From Chrysogorgia sp. JL179-B06 (Eukaryota; Cnidaria; Anthozoa; Scleralcyonacea; Chrysogorgiidae): a stretch of DNA of 64,000 nucleotides. Position numbers and translations under genes: made by a program. Location: positions 3,381,001-3,445,000 of the forward strand of contig JAYKKM010000439.1 of assembly GCA_035772405.1 (NCBI GenBank), given 5' to 3'. Shown here piece after piece: positions 24,881 to 36,567 of the stretch (within the stretch, counting starts at the first letter, position 1; the number at the start of each line of letters is the position of its first letter). The notes beneath the pieces are model-generated. The model had not been told where the DNA came from, did no database searches, and was given only the letters and a program-made list of their open reading frames with translations.

Positions 24881-25671
24881 AGTGCACCTAACCCCAAAAT
24901 TGATAATGCTATGTTTGAAAGGGCACTTTAAAATGAATAAGAATGGCGCTGGCAGTTCTTCGATATCTATTTTCGTTCTCGACCTATTCAGTTATATATG
25001 ATATGTTAATAAGGCGCAGGATGACGTCAAAACAGGAAAACAACATTGTGGCAAATCTAAAATTCGTGTATATCTTCAAAGTTATCCAACGAAATTACTT
25101 GAAACTTTCCACGTGGATGCATACTACCAAACTAAAGAACATGGTTCAAGTTATGTTGTCACCATAGTAACAGATTACTTTCCAGACCTCCTAGTTTCTA
25201 AAACAAAATAACTTGTTTTCTCTCATGTGCAGAACATGTTGAGATTGGCAGTTCTCAATAACTTTTTCAATAACTTTTTCAATAACTTTTCAAATACAAT
25301 ACCCAAGTTTGAAATCGAAAACGTTTCTTGCGACGACAGAAAATGAGGACTTCTGTATGGGAACAGAGAGATTTGGATGCTAATCTTTTACTATGGTGAC
25401 AACATAACTTGAACCATGTTCTTTAGTTTGGTGGTATGTATCCACGTGCAAAGTTTCAAGTAATTTCATTGGATAACTCTGAAGATATACACAAATTTTA
25501 GAATTGCCACAATGTTGTTTGCCTGCTTTGACGTCATCATGTGTCTCATTAACATATAATATATAACTGAATACCTCAAGAACGAAAATAGATATCGAAG
25601 AACTGTTAGCGCCATTCTTCATCATTTTTAGAGCCCTTTCATGCAGTATCAGTTTTGGGGTTAGGTGCACT
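24881..25671. mobile_element. TTAA-flanked 791-bp foldback transposon
   Basis: Terminal inverted repeats of about 300 bp begin AGTGCACCTAACCCC. TTAA lies at 24877-24880 and 25672-25675. The arms hold the shared TTCTTCGATATCTATTTTCG and GACGTCA-containing segments. There is no coding capacity. It occupies the same intron position as the 19504 element in the neighbouring unit. Confidence 0.82.
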
Positions 25672-25853
25672 TTAAATGCAATTTATTTAAGAGCAACTTA
25701 TTTTTTGACTCCACTGATCCTTTAACATTTATATTGTCCAATTTAAGCAGTTTCGGTAAACAACTGCTTCATTACTATTCGATTTCTTGTTTATATTCTA
25801 AAACGCGTCTTCGTTCTTTTTCATCTACACTACCGTCGTACGTTTTTTCTTAC

Positions 25854-26123
25854 CTGCATTGGTTCTTCAGGCGCCTTCTCCAGTTCAGGGACATCCAGTT
25901 CACCAATTTTAATAACATCGTCTTTAATGCGGACGCTGGGAACCTCTTTAATCTCATGTAGTATTACTGTTTCCATGGGTTTTGGTTTGAATATATCTTC
26001 TAAATCTGGATCTTCAAATGTTTGAATTTCTTTCTTTTCTTTTGGTATTTCTTCTATCACAATATGGCGAATGTCCACCTGTTTAGGATAACTGGGTTTT
26101 TCAGGATCTTCTTGGAATTTTAC
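25854..26123 (-). CDS. E17: 90-codon type-2 module
   Basis: The acceptor AAATTTTCTCAG precedes 26123 and the donor is ATGCAG|GTAAGAAAA at 25854/25853. The exon is 270 bases, phase 0-0. It is nearly identical to E16 (FEDPDLEDIFKPK, VPSVRIKDDVIKIGELDV). The surrounding intron is also duplicated, so E16 and E17 arose by tandem copying of a unit of about 1.1 kb. Confidence 0.88.
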
Positions 26124-26912
26124 CTGAGAAAATTTAAACAAAAATTATGATTTCCAGTGAGAGGACTATTTCAACATTTATAAATAATTGTGATACATAA
26201 AAGGACATTGATACTTTGATGTCTTCGTTTTTTTTAATCAAGCAGGTTTATATAAAATGCGAAATCGACACATAAAATGTCTTCAAATGCTATACTCGTT
26301 TATATCTTCATTATTTTTTAATGTTCTCATTATCACGCTATCATTAATTTCTCTTTCATCGGTAACACAAGATCACATTGATATAGCTCTGGAGGAAAAT
26401 ACTTAAGAATGAGGAATTTTAATTCCAACACTTGTCCTATAGGATATAACAATCAACATCTTTATTAGAAAGAACAGTTTTAATTTAGTGTAGATGCAAC
26501 CGTGATATATAAACCGCTCGGCATCTAGCCATTATTTATACATGTATCTGCACTAGCATATTCGAGCTATTCATCTATTGGTCTATTCAAGCCTATTAAA
26601 GCCAAATGTAGTGCGTATGCGAACCAAAGTGAGCCGTCGAGGGAACTCAAAAATTGCGGCGTCCAGAAGAATAAAATACGAGAATGAAAACGTTATTTCT
26701 CGAGTACAAGCTAGCAGATATCGTAAACTATTAACATTTCTAAACATTATACTTAAATGCAATTTATTTAAGAGCAACTTATTTTTTGACTCCAAAACCC
26801 TTTAACATTGATATTGTCCATTTATTTATTTTTATTCGATTTCTAGTTTATATTCTAACACGCGTCTTCGTTCTTTTTCATCTACACTATACCGTCGTAC
26901 GTTTTTTCTTAC

Positions 26913-27182
26913 CTGCATTGGTTCTTCAGGCGTCTTCTCCAGTTCAGGGGCATCCAGTTCACCAATTTTAATAACATCTTCTTTAATGTGGAGACTGGGA
27001 ACCTCTTTAATCTCATGTAGTATTACTGTTTCCATGGGTTTTGGTTTGAATATATCTTCTAAATCTGGAGCTTCAAATGTTTGAATTTCTTTCTTTTCTT
27101 TTGGTATTTCTGCTATCACAATACGGCGAATGTCCACCTGTTTAGGATAACTGGGTTTTTCAGGATCTTCTTGGAATTTAAC
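26913..27182 (-). CDS. E16: 90-codon type-2 module
   Basis: The acceptor AAATTTTCTCAG precedes 27182 and the donor is ATGCAG|GTAAGAAAA at 26913/26912. The exon is 270 bases, phase 0-0. Type 2 is defined by EDPEKPSYPKQVDIRRIVI and a middle block of FEAPDLEDIFKPKPMETVI in place of FEAPPKEEVKRK. One core residue is changed (IVIAEIP). Confidence 0.88.
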
Positions 27183-28087
27183 CTGAGAAAATTTAAACAA
27201 AAGTTATGATTTCCAGTGAGAGGACTATTATTTCGACATTTATAAATAACTGTGATACATAAAAGGACATTGATACTTTGATGTCTTCGTTTTTTTTAAT
27301 CAAGCAGGTTTATATAAAATGCGAACTCGACACATAAAATGTCTTCAAATCCTATACTCGTTTATATCTTCATTATTATTTAATGAAATCACTTAAGATA
27401 TTCCTCATTAATGATGCAGTGAACCTAGAAACAACGGCTTAAAATTATATTTGCGATCGTGAGAAACTACAGTAGTGTTAGTTTCGAAATTTCAGTTCTC
27501 ATTATCACGCTATCATTAATTTCTCTTTCGTCGGTAACACAAGATCACATTGATATAGCTCTGGAGGAAAATACTTAAGAATGAGGAACTTTAATTCCAA
27601 CACTTGTCCTATAGGATATAACAATCAACCTCTTTATTAGAAAGAACAGTTTTAATTTAGTGTAGATGCAACCGTGATAGAAACCGCTCGGCATCTAGCC
27701 ATTATTTATACATGTATCTGCACTAGCATATTCGAGCTAGTATATTTCAGCCTATACTATTGGTCTATTCAAGCCTATTAAAGCCAAGTTTGGTGCGTAC
27801 TATGCTAACCAAAGAGATGCAACTCAAAAATTGCGGCGTCCAGAAGAATAAAATACGAGAATGAAAACGTTATTTCTCGAGTACAAGCTAGCAGATATCG
27901 TAAACTATTAACATTTCTAAACATTATACTTAAATGCAATTTATTTAAGAGCAACTTATTTTTTGACTCCAAAACCCTTTAACATTGATATTGTCCATTT
28001 ATTTATTTCTATTGATTTCTAGTTTATATTCTAACACGTGTCTTCGTTCTTTTTCACCTACACTATACCTTCGTACGTTTTTCTTAC

Positions 28088-28354
28088 CTGCATTGGTTCT
28101 TCAGGCGTCTTCTCCAGTTCAGGGGCATCCAGTTCACCAATTTTAATAACATCTTCTTTAATGTGGAGACTGGGAACCTCTTTAACCTCATGTAGTATTA
28201 CTGTTTCCATAGGTTTTCGTTTGACTTCTTCTATAGGTGGAGCTTCAAATTTTCGAATTTCTTTCTTTTCTTTTGGTATTTCATCTATCACAATATGTCC
28301 AATATCCAGCTGTTTAGGATACCTGGGTTTTTCAGGCTCCTCTTGGAATGTTAC
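28088..28354 (-). CDS. E15: 89-codon type-1 module
   Basis: The acceptor AATTATCTCAG precedes 28354 and the donor is ATGCAG|GTAAGAAAA at 28088/28087. The exon is 267 bases, phase 0-0. It reads IVIDEIPKEKKEIRKFEAPP with IEEVKRK in the middle, and HIKEDVIKIGELDAPELEK. It is the last type-1 copy before the four type-2 exons in transcript order. Confidence 0.88.
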
Positions 28355-28973
28355 CTGAGATAATTTAAACAGAATTATGATTTTCAGCGAGAGACTATTA
28401 TTTCGACATTTATGCCATTATGGTACATAAAAGGGTATTGACACTTTTCATATCTTTGTTTTAGTCAAGCAGGTTTCTATAAAACGCGAACTAAATACAA
28501 AAAATGTCGTCGAATTCCTAAGATTGTTATATCTTCATAATTATTTAACTTAGAAGTTGGTGACGTCACACATGGGTAAACCTGATGATACTACTCTGTG
28601 GGTAGCCTAGTTTCCGGGCATTGCTTTTTAAAATGGTGTGGTTCAATTGAAAAAGGAAGACATTAACAAAAAACGAGTTTCAAACTTATAAAGACATGAG
28701 GATGGCTGGGATGTAACGTGACACGCATATCGAAAATACATCCAAGATGGCGGACAATGAGTGCAATTAATACGCTTTACGAGCATTTTTACAACCTCAA
28801 ACTACTATATTCCGGCTATTTAAGTTACATAGTTTGATCGAATAGGTACTTATTTTCTATTGCCAATGTCCTTTAAAATATATTGTCATTATGAAGACCA
28901 CTGAACCTATAAACACGGTTTAAAATTATATATATATTTAAAAATATATATTTATTAAAAATATATCTTTATA

Positions 28974-29128
28974 TAGACCTCTTTCATAATGTCAGCGAAT
29001 TAGCCTTTATGGCCTCGTTTGTGTGTCAGCAATTCAAAAGAATCTTTGCTTCCTAACGAGGTTGTAAAGGCTAATTTATATGCACATAAAAGAATATTTA
29101 AAATGCCAGCCATTATGAAAGAGGTCTA
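28974..29128. mobile_element. Mariner-like MITE, about 155 bp
   Basis: Inverted ends AGACCTCTTTCATAATG flanked by TA, with an inner second inverted repeat around AATTAGCCTTTA. TA target sites plus short size fit a Tc1/mariner-type MITE. A diverged relative lies at about 43860-43985. Confidence 0.72.
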
Positions 29129-29431
29129 TACATATTCAAAAATAAAATTATGACACAGGTCATATACAGTACATTGTTTCAAATAGCTTTAGTTACTGAC
29201 TAAACTGTCAACTAAGGCTCGTCTTCACAACACTATTGGTGTTTTAACTAATTTGGCATGTACAGCCTCTTAACGTTTATATCGTCCACTCAGGTTCGGT
29301 AAACAACTGCTTCATTATATTCGACAATTTTAATTATGTTGTAGAATAACGGGGTTAAAAGGTAATTTTTATTTACATTCTAAAACATGTCTCCGTTCGT
29401 TTTCATCTATTCTACCCTCGTACGTTTTCGA

Positions 29432-29872
29432 CAGGACAACACGATCATCCAGTAACAACACTCACTTATCAGTGCTCCTTTTTTGTACGAACATGTAGAA
29501 CGTGGAATGTCCTCCCAAAACACCTTAGATACAAATCTATTCAATTGAAATCCTTTAAGAAATCCCTTTTAGAATATCATCATTGTGCCCTAAATAATAT
29601 ATTTGACCAAGACGACCCGCGGACATGAAAGTCCATCTGCCGAAGTGTAATGTTGCTCGTAGTATTGTTCATATATCTTGCTGCTTTTAGATCCTTTAGA
29701 ACTCTCACATATTTTAAAGCTATTAACCAAAGGGTCCACAGTAATTGGAGAAAGCTGTTGTGGTGTCCCAGCCTATTTGTATGTATTTATGTACATTACA
29801 TTATGTATGTATGTATTTTTTGTGTATGTACTTGTTAAATGTTCTGGCGAAGTTTAATAAATAAATAAACAC
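29432..29872 (+). mobile_element. LINE 3' end inserted beside the E14 donor
   Basis: A plus-strand fragment whose reading frame gives a LINE C-terminal pattern (TWNVLPKHLRYKSIQLKSFK) and a 3' UTR ending in AATAAATAAATAAA. It interrupts the usual GTACGTTTTTTCTTACC flank of the exon, leaving GTACGTTTT on one side and ACACCTGCATTGG on the other. Confidence 0.75.
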
Positions 29873-30136
29873 CTGCATTGGTTCTTCAGGCGCCTTCTCC
29901 AGTTCAGGGATATCCAGTTCACCAATTTTAATAACATCTTCTTTAATGTGGAAACTGGGAACCTCTTTAACCTCATGTAGTATTACTGTTTCCATGGGTT
30001 TTCGTTTTACTTCTTTAGGTGGAGCTTCAAATTTTCTAATTTCTTTCTTTTCTTTTGGTAATTCTTCTATCACAACATGTCCAATATCCAGATGTTTAGG
30101 ATACCTGGGTTTTTCAGGCTCCTCTTGGAATTTCAC
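29873..30136 (-). CDS. E14: 88-codon type-1 module with a transposon-damaged donor
   Basis: The acceptor AATTTTCTCAG precedes 30136. The exon is 264 bases, one codon shorter than its neighbours (PPKEVKRK for PPKEEVKRK), and still phase 0. The donor should be ATGCAG|GTAAG, but a LINE 3' end inserted next to it leaves ATGCAG|GTGTTTATTT at 29873/29872. A GT remains, but the rest of the consensus is gone. The exon may be skipped, which would keep the frame, or read through into the LINE. Confidence 0.72.
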
Positions 30137-30424
30137 CTGAGAAAATTTCAACAAAAGTTATGATTTCAACGAGAGACTATTATTTCGATATTTATATATA
30201 ATTTTGGTGCATAATTTCTTTGATGTCTTTGTTTTTGTCAAGCAGGTTTGAGGTTTCTATAGAACGCGAACTAAATACATCAAATGTCGTCAAATCCTAA
30301 GCTTGTTTATATCTTCATAATTATTTAATGAAATCACGTAAAATATATTGTCATTAATATATTGTCATTTAAACATTTAACATTTATATTGTCCAATTTA
30401 AGCAGGTTCGGTAAACAACTGATT

Positions 30425-30905
30425 CATTATTAACCTCTTATTAACTGAGAGCGCGGTCATTACGGGAAAATATCAGACCTCGGTCTTGACAGTAGAGCGA
30501 GGTTCGTACATGAAAGACCGAGGTCTAATATCTTCCCGTAATGACCAAGCGGACGAGGTTAATAAAAGGTTTATTATATATATGGCACTTTTGGACAGCG
30601 CGCAATAGCGTGACAAAGTCATGTTGGGCTATTGAACAGAACACACTGAAAGGACAATAAAACTCACTTTCTGAGTGTTTATCCTCTGATTGTGGCTAAT
30701 TCATGATTTAATTAAAACACTGAAACAAATTGTAAACTTTTTGGCTTTTTAAAAAAAATTCTAATTATTTGTTTTAGGAAAAAGCCCATCGTCACAACCC
30801 GTAATCCGGAGCGCTCCATTACAGGAAAGTAACGACCGCAATCAGAACGTCTCAGCCAATCAAAGCGCGCGATTTCACCGGAATTAACTTATGCCATATA
30901 ATAAT
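30425..30905. mobile_element. Foldback element (GAGCGCGGTCATTACGGG family)
   Basis: The left part repeats the arm seen at 17470. The right part (CGTAATCCGGAGCGCTCCATTACAGGAAAG ... GCCATATAATAAT) mirrors it loosely. Short A/T-rich interior without coding sequence. Lies in the intron between E13 and E14. Confidence 0.55.
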
Positions 30906-30979
30906 ATTCAATAATTATTTTATCTTATAATACACGTGTTTGTTCTTTTTCATCTACACTATTGTACGTTTTTTCTTAC

Positions 30980-31246
30980 CTGCATTGTTTCTTCAGGCGT
31001 CTTCTCCAGCTCAGGAACATCCAGTTCACCAATTTTAATAACATCTTCTTTAATGTGGACACTAGGAACCTCTTTAACCTCATGTGGTATTACTGTTTCC
31101 ATGGGTTTTCGTTTTACTTCTTCTTTAGGTGGAGCTTCAAATTTTCTAATTTTTTTCTTTCCTTTTGGTATTTCTTCTATCACAATATATCCAATATCTA
31201 GCTGTTTAGGATACCTTGGTTTTTCAGGCTCCTCTTGGAATATCAC
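30980..31246 (-). CDS. E13: 89-codon type-1 module
   Basis: The acceptor AATTATCTCAG precedes 31246 and the donor is ATGCAG|GTAAGAAAA at 30980/30979. The exon is 267 bases, phase 0-0. It differs from E12 by PKGKKKIRKFEAPP and by PEETMQ at the end. It lies between the full-length LINE (right) and a foldback element (left). Confidence 0.88.
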
Positions 31247-31607
31247 CTGAGATAATTGAAAGAAGTTATAATTTCCAGTGAGAGGACTATTATTTCGACA
31301 TTTATATTATTGTGGTACATAAGAGGCATTGACACTTTTCATGTTTTTGTTTTGGTCAAGTAGGTTATCTTCATAAGTATTTAACATATTGTCATTAATG
31401 AAGACCACTTAAAATCATCTTTGTGATTGTGAGATACTATAGGTATCATTCTTCTCAGTTCCGAAAAGCGAAAATCTTTCTTTAATTTGCCGTAGGGTCA
31501 TATACGTCGTTTCAAATAGCTTTAGTTGCTGACTAAACTGTCAAATAAGGCGCGTCTAATTCGCAATGCTATTGATGTTTTCAATAATTTGGTACGTCCA
31601 ACCTCTT

Positions 31608-34600
31608 AAAGGGAAACAGCAGTCAAAAATAAATCATTTTTAAAGAAAAAGCCTTTAAGTATGTTTATAGAAATGTTGATAGTTTGACGGTATACAAATC
31701 TACAAATGTCGAATTCAACCTTACAGTACCTCCTGAATCAGCCGGACATAGACTGGTCATGTATACTATGCGCTTTACCTAAATTTAGTGATTCTTTTTT
31801 CACGGATAGCATTCTACCAGGACACTCGATTTCGGTTTCAGAGTCTACAACTACCGAGCGAGTTCAAGCTGAAGTGACTCAAGTAAGAAACAACAACAGG
31901 AAACAATGCATAATTGCTAACCTTAATATTAACAGTCTGCCAAATAAATTTGTGGAAATAAAGGAATGGCTAGAAAGTAATGTGTTTGATATCCTCTCAA
32001 TTCAAGAAACTAAAATTGATCGAACGTTTCCTGACACGCAATTTCAAGTTGACGGATACAATCTCTTCCGCCGGGACAGAGTGAAGGGAGGCGGGGGCAT
32101 AATTATTTTCATTCGAGACAGCATCGTGGCTTTGCGTAAGAAATCTACAGGGCGAGTACTCGAATCTATTCTCCTCGAACTACGGATTGGTCAGAGACAG
32201 TTTGCGTTAATAAGTGCTTATAAACCTCCCTCTGTTGACAATGCAACGTTCACTAAAGAAATTACGGTTGTGTTAGACGAAGCCACACGTTATTGTGAAA
32301 ATATCATATGCTTGGGTGACCTCAATTGTGATATACTCGACCCACTTAATAACAACAAGCAGGGGAAATGTCTGCTCGACATATGTGATATCTATGATTT
32401 AGACTCTCTGATAAACAGTCCTACCAGAATATCGGCAAACAGAGCTTCCTGCCTCGACGTGATTCTCACGAACGTTCCTGCGTTCATGAAAGAATCTGGT
32501 ATAATCGAGACTGGTTTAAGTGATCACAACCTGGTATATACTGTGTTAAATACTAAACTGTTGCGTCCGAAAGCCAAAACTATTATTAAGCGATCTTTCA
32601 AAAATTTCAATCAAACCGCTTTCGTTGATGATCTCAGTAGAGTCCCTTTTTCCACAGCGTATGTGTTTGATGACCCGGACGATGTATATTGGTGCTGGGA
32701 AAAACTGTTTAATCAAGTGCTGGATGATCACGCCCCTATTAAAGTGTTGAAGAAGCGCCCGTCTACCGAATCAAATTTTATTACAACAGATACCCGAATG
32801 GCCATGAGAGAACGCGATAGGTATAAGAAGAGGTACCAAAAATCCAGAAACCCGACCGACTGGGAAAACTATCGCGTTATGCGAAATAAAGTTGTCAGTT
32901 TGAGAAGAAAAGCAATTCAAGCACACTTTAAGAATCTTTGCGAGGAAAAATATGCTGATCAAAGGAAATTTTGGAGAACAATAAAGCCATATATCAACTC
33001 TCGAAAGGTAAAAAACAATGGTCTCATAGTACTTAAGGATAACGAAAAAATTATCAGGGACCAGAAGGAAGTAGCTGAAACGCTAAATCAATTTTTCACG
33101 AGCTTAGAACGTTCTGAGCAAATTAGTGAAGAAAAGCGCACGCCTGACTTGTCACATATAAAAATGAACTTAAGTGCGACAACACCTACGCTCTCCCTAA
33201 GGAAAACTAATCCTAAAGAAGTGAAGGAGGTAATGAAGAATATGAAATCAAATAAATCAACTGGCTGTGATTTAATTCCACCTCGTGCGGTTAAAGAGTC
33301 TGCCGATGCATTATGTTATCCCTTCAGTACCCTTTTCAACTATGTGTTGGACTCCGCAAAAATACCACAACAATGGAAACGTAGTGAAGTTGCCGCTGTC
33401 TACAAAAAAGAATGCAGTTTAACAAAGCAAAATTATAGACCATTGACAATCCTGCCTTCTTTGTCAAAGGTCTTTGAAACACTAATCCATTCAAGAATGA
33501 GCCCTCACTTCGAAGGTATATTTCATAAATATGTTTTCGCGTATAGGAAACATTATGGATGTGATACAGCCCTCCTTAGCTTAACAGAGCAGTGGCGAAA
33601 GGAGCTTGACAATCACAAGATAATCGGACTGGTATCTATGGACTTGTCTAAGGCTTTTGACACTCTGCCACATGAGCTTATTGTACGTAAATTAAAGGAG
33701 TATGGTGCTGATGGAAATACCGCTGCCCTTATGCAAGACTATCTCGCAAACCGACGTCAACGAGTTAAGTTAGGAGATCAATTCTCATCTTGGCAGGACA
33801 TAAATATAGGAATTCCCCAGGGGTCCATACTAGGCCCACTCCTCTTTAACATATTCATGAACGATCTTGTGCATGTAATCAACCATAGTACGCTATCAAC
33901 ATATGCAGATGACACCCAGATTTTTTATGCCGATCATGATCCCACCAGAATTGAAGAAGTCATAAACAACGACCTGGCTAGTATCGACAAATGGTACGAA
34001 AATAATGCAATGAAAAGAAACCATTCCAAGTATCAATCCGTCATAATGGGCAAGACTGAGTATAAACCCCAGTTTCTCTGCGAGGGAACAAATATTCCAA
34101 TAACCGATAACTTTGAATTACTTGGCGTCACCGTTGATGACGAGTTGAAATTCGAGAAACACATTGCAAAAATATGCCGAAAAGTATCTCAACAAGTCGC
34201 AGTGCTTAAACGCATGAGGAAACTGCTTCCCTTTGAAACAAGAAAAGATCTTTATCAGGCATTTATTCGTCCACACTTCAATTACTGTGCAGATACATGG
34301 CACTTTTGTAGTAAGGGTGCAACAGAAAAATTAGAGAAAGTGAACGAACGAGCCTTACGTTTTGTCCTGCACGATAAACATTCAACTTATGAGGTATTAT
34401 TAGAGAAGTTGGGTCAAACAACACTGTTAAACCAAAGGTTCCATAAAATTATCTGCACTGTTTTTAAATCAATACACGCCAACACTGCACCAAATTGTAT
34501 AAACGATTTACTAAATCTAAGAAAGACGAAATACAACCTTAGAGGAAAAGACATATTAAGTATCCCTAAAGCGAATTCGACAACTTATGGTCTGAAATCG

Positions 34601-34886
34601 TGGAGATATGTTGCTGCAAAATTATGGAACGCGCTACCGAACACTCTAAGAACAATCACAAGTTTTAACGAATTTAAAAATTGTACTAAAAAAATTGATC
34701 TGTCATCTTTAATTTTGTAAAAATAATTGTTAATTTTGTAAAATAATTTTTAATGTTAACTAATTTTATTGTTAATTTTAACATGCATGTATATATTTCT
34801 AGTTTATTTCTGTGGCCTACCTGGAAATTAGCTTCTTTTTAGCTAAGTGTAGTGACCACGTTAAATAAAAGTTATTAGAAATAATG
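31608..34886 (+). mobile_element. Full-length single-ORF non-LTR retrotransposon (CR1/L2-like)
   Basis: It begins after CCAACCTCTTAAA (GGGAAACAGCAG...) and ends near AAATAAAAGTTATTAGAAATAATG, judged by comparison with paralogous intron sequence near 29270. It contains about 100 bases of 5' UTR, one intact ORF and about 165 bases of 3' UTR. It lies antisense to the host gene, in the intron between E12 and E13. Confidence 0.85.
31706..34720 (+). CDS. LINE ORF: APE endonuclease plus reverse transcriptase, 1004 aa
   Basis: An intact 1004-codon ORF without stops or frameshifts. The N-terminal 65 residues carry a W-x-C-x-x-C-x-L-P pattern (WSCILCALPKFSDSFF), a possible zinc-binding remnant. Residues about 70-300 form an APE-type endonuclease: NLNINSL, QETK, GGGGI, YKPP, GDLNCD and the terminal SDH. 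Residues about 480-830 form the reverse transcriptase: NYRPLTILPSLSK, SMDLSKAFD, GIPQGSILGP, YADD (catalytic Asp pair) and LLGVTVD. The C-terminus ends ...SWRYVAAKLWNALPNTLR, a common LINE tail. It would nick target DNA and copy its own RNA there. There is no separate ORF1 and no RNase H. Confidence 0.93.
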   Translation: MSNSTLQYLLNQPDIDWSCILCALPKFSDSFFTDSILPGHSISVSESTTTERVQAEVTQVRNNNRKQCIIANLNINSLPNKFVEIKEWLESNVFDILSIQETKIDRTFPDTQFQVDGYNLFRRDRVKGGGGIIIFIRDSIVALRKKSTGRVLESILLELRIGQRQFALISAYKPPSVDNATFTKEITVVLDEATRYCENIICLGDLNCDILDPLNNNKQGKCLLDICDIYDLDSLINSPTRISANRASCLDVILTNVPAFMKESGIIETGLSDHNLVYTVLNTKLLRPKAKTIIKRSFKNFNQTAFVDDLSRVPFSTAYVFDDPDDVYWCWEKLFNQVLDDHAPIKVLKKRPSTESNFITTDTRMAMRERDRYKKRYQKSRNPTDWENYRVMRNKVVSLRRKAIQAHFKNLCEEKYADQRKFWRTIKPYINSRKVKNNGLIVLKDNEKIIRDQKEVAETLNQFFTSLERSEQISEEKRTPDLSHIKMNLSATTPTLSLRKTNPKEVKEVMKNMKSNKSTGCDLIPPRAVKESADALCYPFSTLFNYVLDSAKIPQQWKRSEVAAVYKKECSLTKQNYRPLTILPSLSKVFETLIHSRMSPHFEGIFHKYVFAYRKHYGCDTALLSLTEQWRKELDNHKIIGLVSMDLSKAFDTLPHELIVRKLKEYGADGNTAALMQDYLANRRQRVKLGDQFSSWQDINIGIPQGSILGPLLFNIFMNDLVHVINHSTLSTYADDTQIFYADHDPTRIEEVINNDLASIDKWYENNAMKRNHSKYQSVIMGKTEYKPQFLCEGTNIPITDNFELLGVTVDDELKFEKHIAKICRKVSQQVAVLKRMRKLLPFETRKDLYQAFIRPHFNYCADTWHFCSKGATEKLEKVNERALRFVLHDKHSTYEVLLEKLGQTTLLNQRFHKIICTVFKSIHANTAPNCINDLLNLRKTKYNLRGKDILSIPKANSTTYGLKSWRYVAAKLWNALPNTLRTITSFNEFKNCTKKIDLSSLIL

Positions 34887-35082
34887 TTTTTATTCTTGTA
34901 TTTTATGCTTCTGGACGCCACCATTTTAGAGTTTTCTCGACGGCGCCTACTCAATATACAGCGGTGGTTTTCTTTTCAATTTTGCAGTCATTGAGTGCAA
35001 GTCGCCGCTGTACATCGAGTCTGATCCGTCGAGCAAACTCTAAAATAGCGGTGTCCAGAAAAATAAAACACGAGAATGTAAA
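34885..35082. repeat. Hairpin repeat with about 57-bp arms
   Basis: The left arm (CTTCTGGACGCCACCATTTT...) is the imperfect inverse of the right arm (AAAATAGCGGTGTCCAGAA...), with a spacer of about 85 bp. Only the right arm recurs in the related introns (about 19400, 24780, 26660 and 27830), so those copies have lost one arm or this copy gained it. Confidence 0.65.
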
Positions 35083-35326
35083 CGTTATTTCTCGAGTACA
35101 AGAGCAGATACCGTAAAACTATTAACATTTCTAAACATACTTAAATGCAATTTATTTAATAAGAATAACTTTTTTTGACTACAAAACCCTTTAACATTTA
35201 TATTGTCCAATTTAAGCAGGTTCGGTAAACAACTGCTTCATTATTATTGTATAATTCTTGTTTATCTTCTAAGGCAGGTCTTCGTTCTTTTTCATCTACA
35301 CTATATCTTGGTACGTATTTTCTTAC

Positions 35327-35593
35327 CTGCATTGGTTCTTCAGGCATCTTTTTCAGCTCACGGACATCCAGTTCACCAATTTTAATAACATCTTCTTTAA
35401 TGTGGACTCTAGGAACCTCTTTAACCTCATGTGGTATTACTGTTTCTATGGGTTTTCGTTTTACTTCTTCTTTAGGTGGAGCTTCAAATTTTGGAATTTC
35501 TTTCTTTTCTTTTGGCATTTCTTCTATCACAATATATCCAATATCCAGCTGTTTAGGATACCTGGGTTTTTCAGGCTCCTCTTGGAATATTAC
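35327..35593 (-). CDS. E12: 89-codon type-1 module
   Basis: The acceptor AATTATCTCAG precedes 35593 and the donor is ATGCAG|GTAAGAAAA at 35327/35326. The exon is 267 bases, phase 0-0. It shows the normal core (LDIGYIVIEEMPKEK) and FEAPPKEEVKRK, with changes near the end (DVRELKKMPEEPMQ). The intact LINE and a hairpin repeat lie in the intron 3' of it in transcript direction. Confidence 0.88.
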
Positions 35594-36127
35594 CTGAGAT
35601 AATTTAAACAAAATTTATTATTTAAACGAGAAGACTATTATTTCGACATTTGTATATAATTGTGGTAAATAAGAGCTAGACATTGATACTTCTTTTATGA
35701 TTTTGTTTTTGTCAACGAGATTTATATAAAACGCGAACTAAATACATCAAATGTCGTTAAATCATAAACTCGTTTATATCTTCATAATTATTTAACGAGA
35801 TCACGTAAAATATATTGTCATTAATGAAGACCACTGAAACTAGAAACATGGTTTAAAATTATCTATGTGATTGTGAGATATACTAGGTATCAGTCTTCTC
35901 AGTTCAAAAGCGGAAATGTTTCTTTAAAGTTTCGTAAGATCATAATCGTTTCAAATAGTTTAGTTGTTAAATCAACTGTCAAATAAGGTTTGTCTTTGGA
36001 ATTATATTGGTATTTTCATTAATTTGTGCACGTTCAGTCAGCTTTAAACATTTATATCGTCGACTCTAGGCATATTTGGTAAACAGATTTGGTAAACATC
36101 TGATTCATTGCTATTCGACAATTTTAA

Positions 36128-36567
36128 AGGACATCGGCAACAAAAATTAAGTTTATCTAGTACCTTTAACAACTTTTCCGTATTTTACTTCGTTTTTGAA
36201 ATATTTCAGTCTGTTTGATATGTAAATGAGATGGTCTCTGACGTCAGGTGCCGGTAGAGAATTTTCACACATTAGAATATTAATTCCATCGTCAAGTTTG
36301 TTCCACAAATTTACTTGAAAATGTGCGTATAATAACTCCTCATGATAATGAACGTTGTAAACTTAGCAATCACTGAGATATAGACATTTTTAATGAGTCA
36401 AAATTCTTTACCCAGCACCTGACACCAGAGACCATCTCATTTACATATCAAACAATCTGAAATATTTCATAAATGAAGTAAAATACGGAAAAGTTGTAAA
36501 AGGTGTTACTCTATCATTTACGAGTTCTTTCATATTAGGCAAACTTAATTTTTGTTGCCAATGTCTT
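36128..36567. mobile_element. TTAA-flanked 440-bp foldback element, second family
   Basis: The inverted ends begin AGGACATCGGCAACA / AAGACATTGGCAACA, and the arms continue through ATTTGATATGTAAATGAGATGGTCTC. TTAA lies at 36124-36127 and 36568-36571. The paralogous intron at about 29330 shows the empty site (ACAATTTTAATTATGTTG). A related end lies near 28845-28876. Non-coding. Confidence 0.75.
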
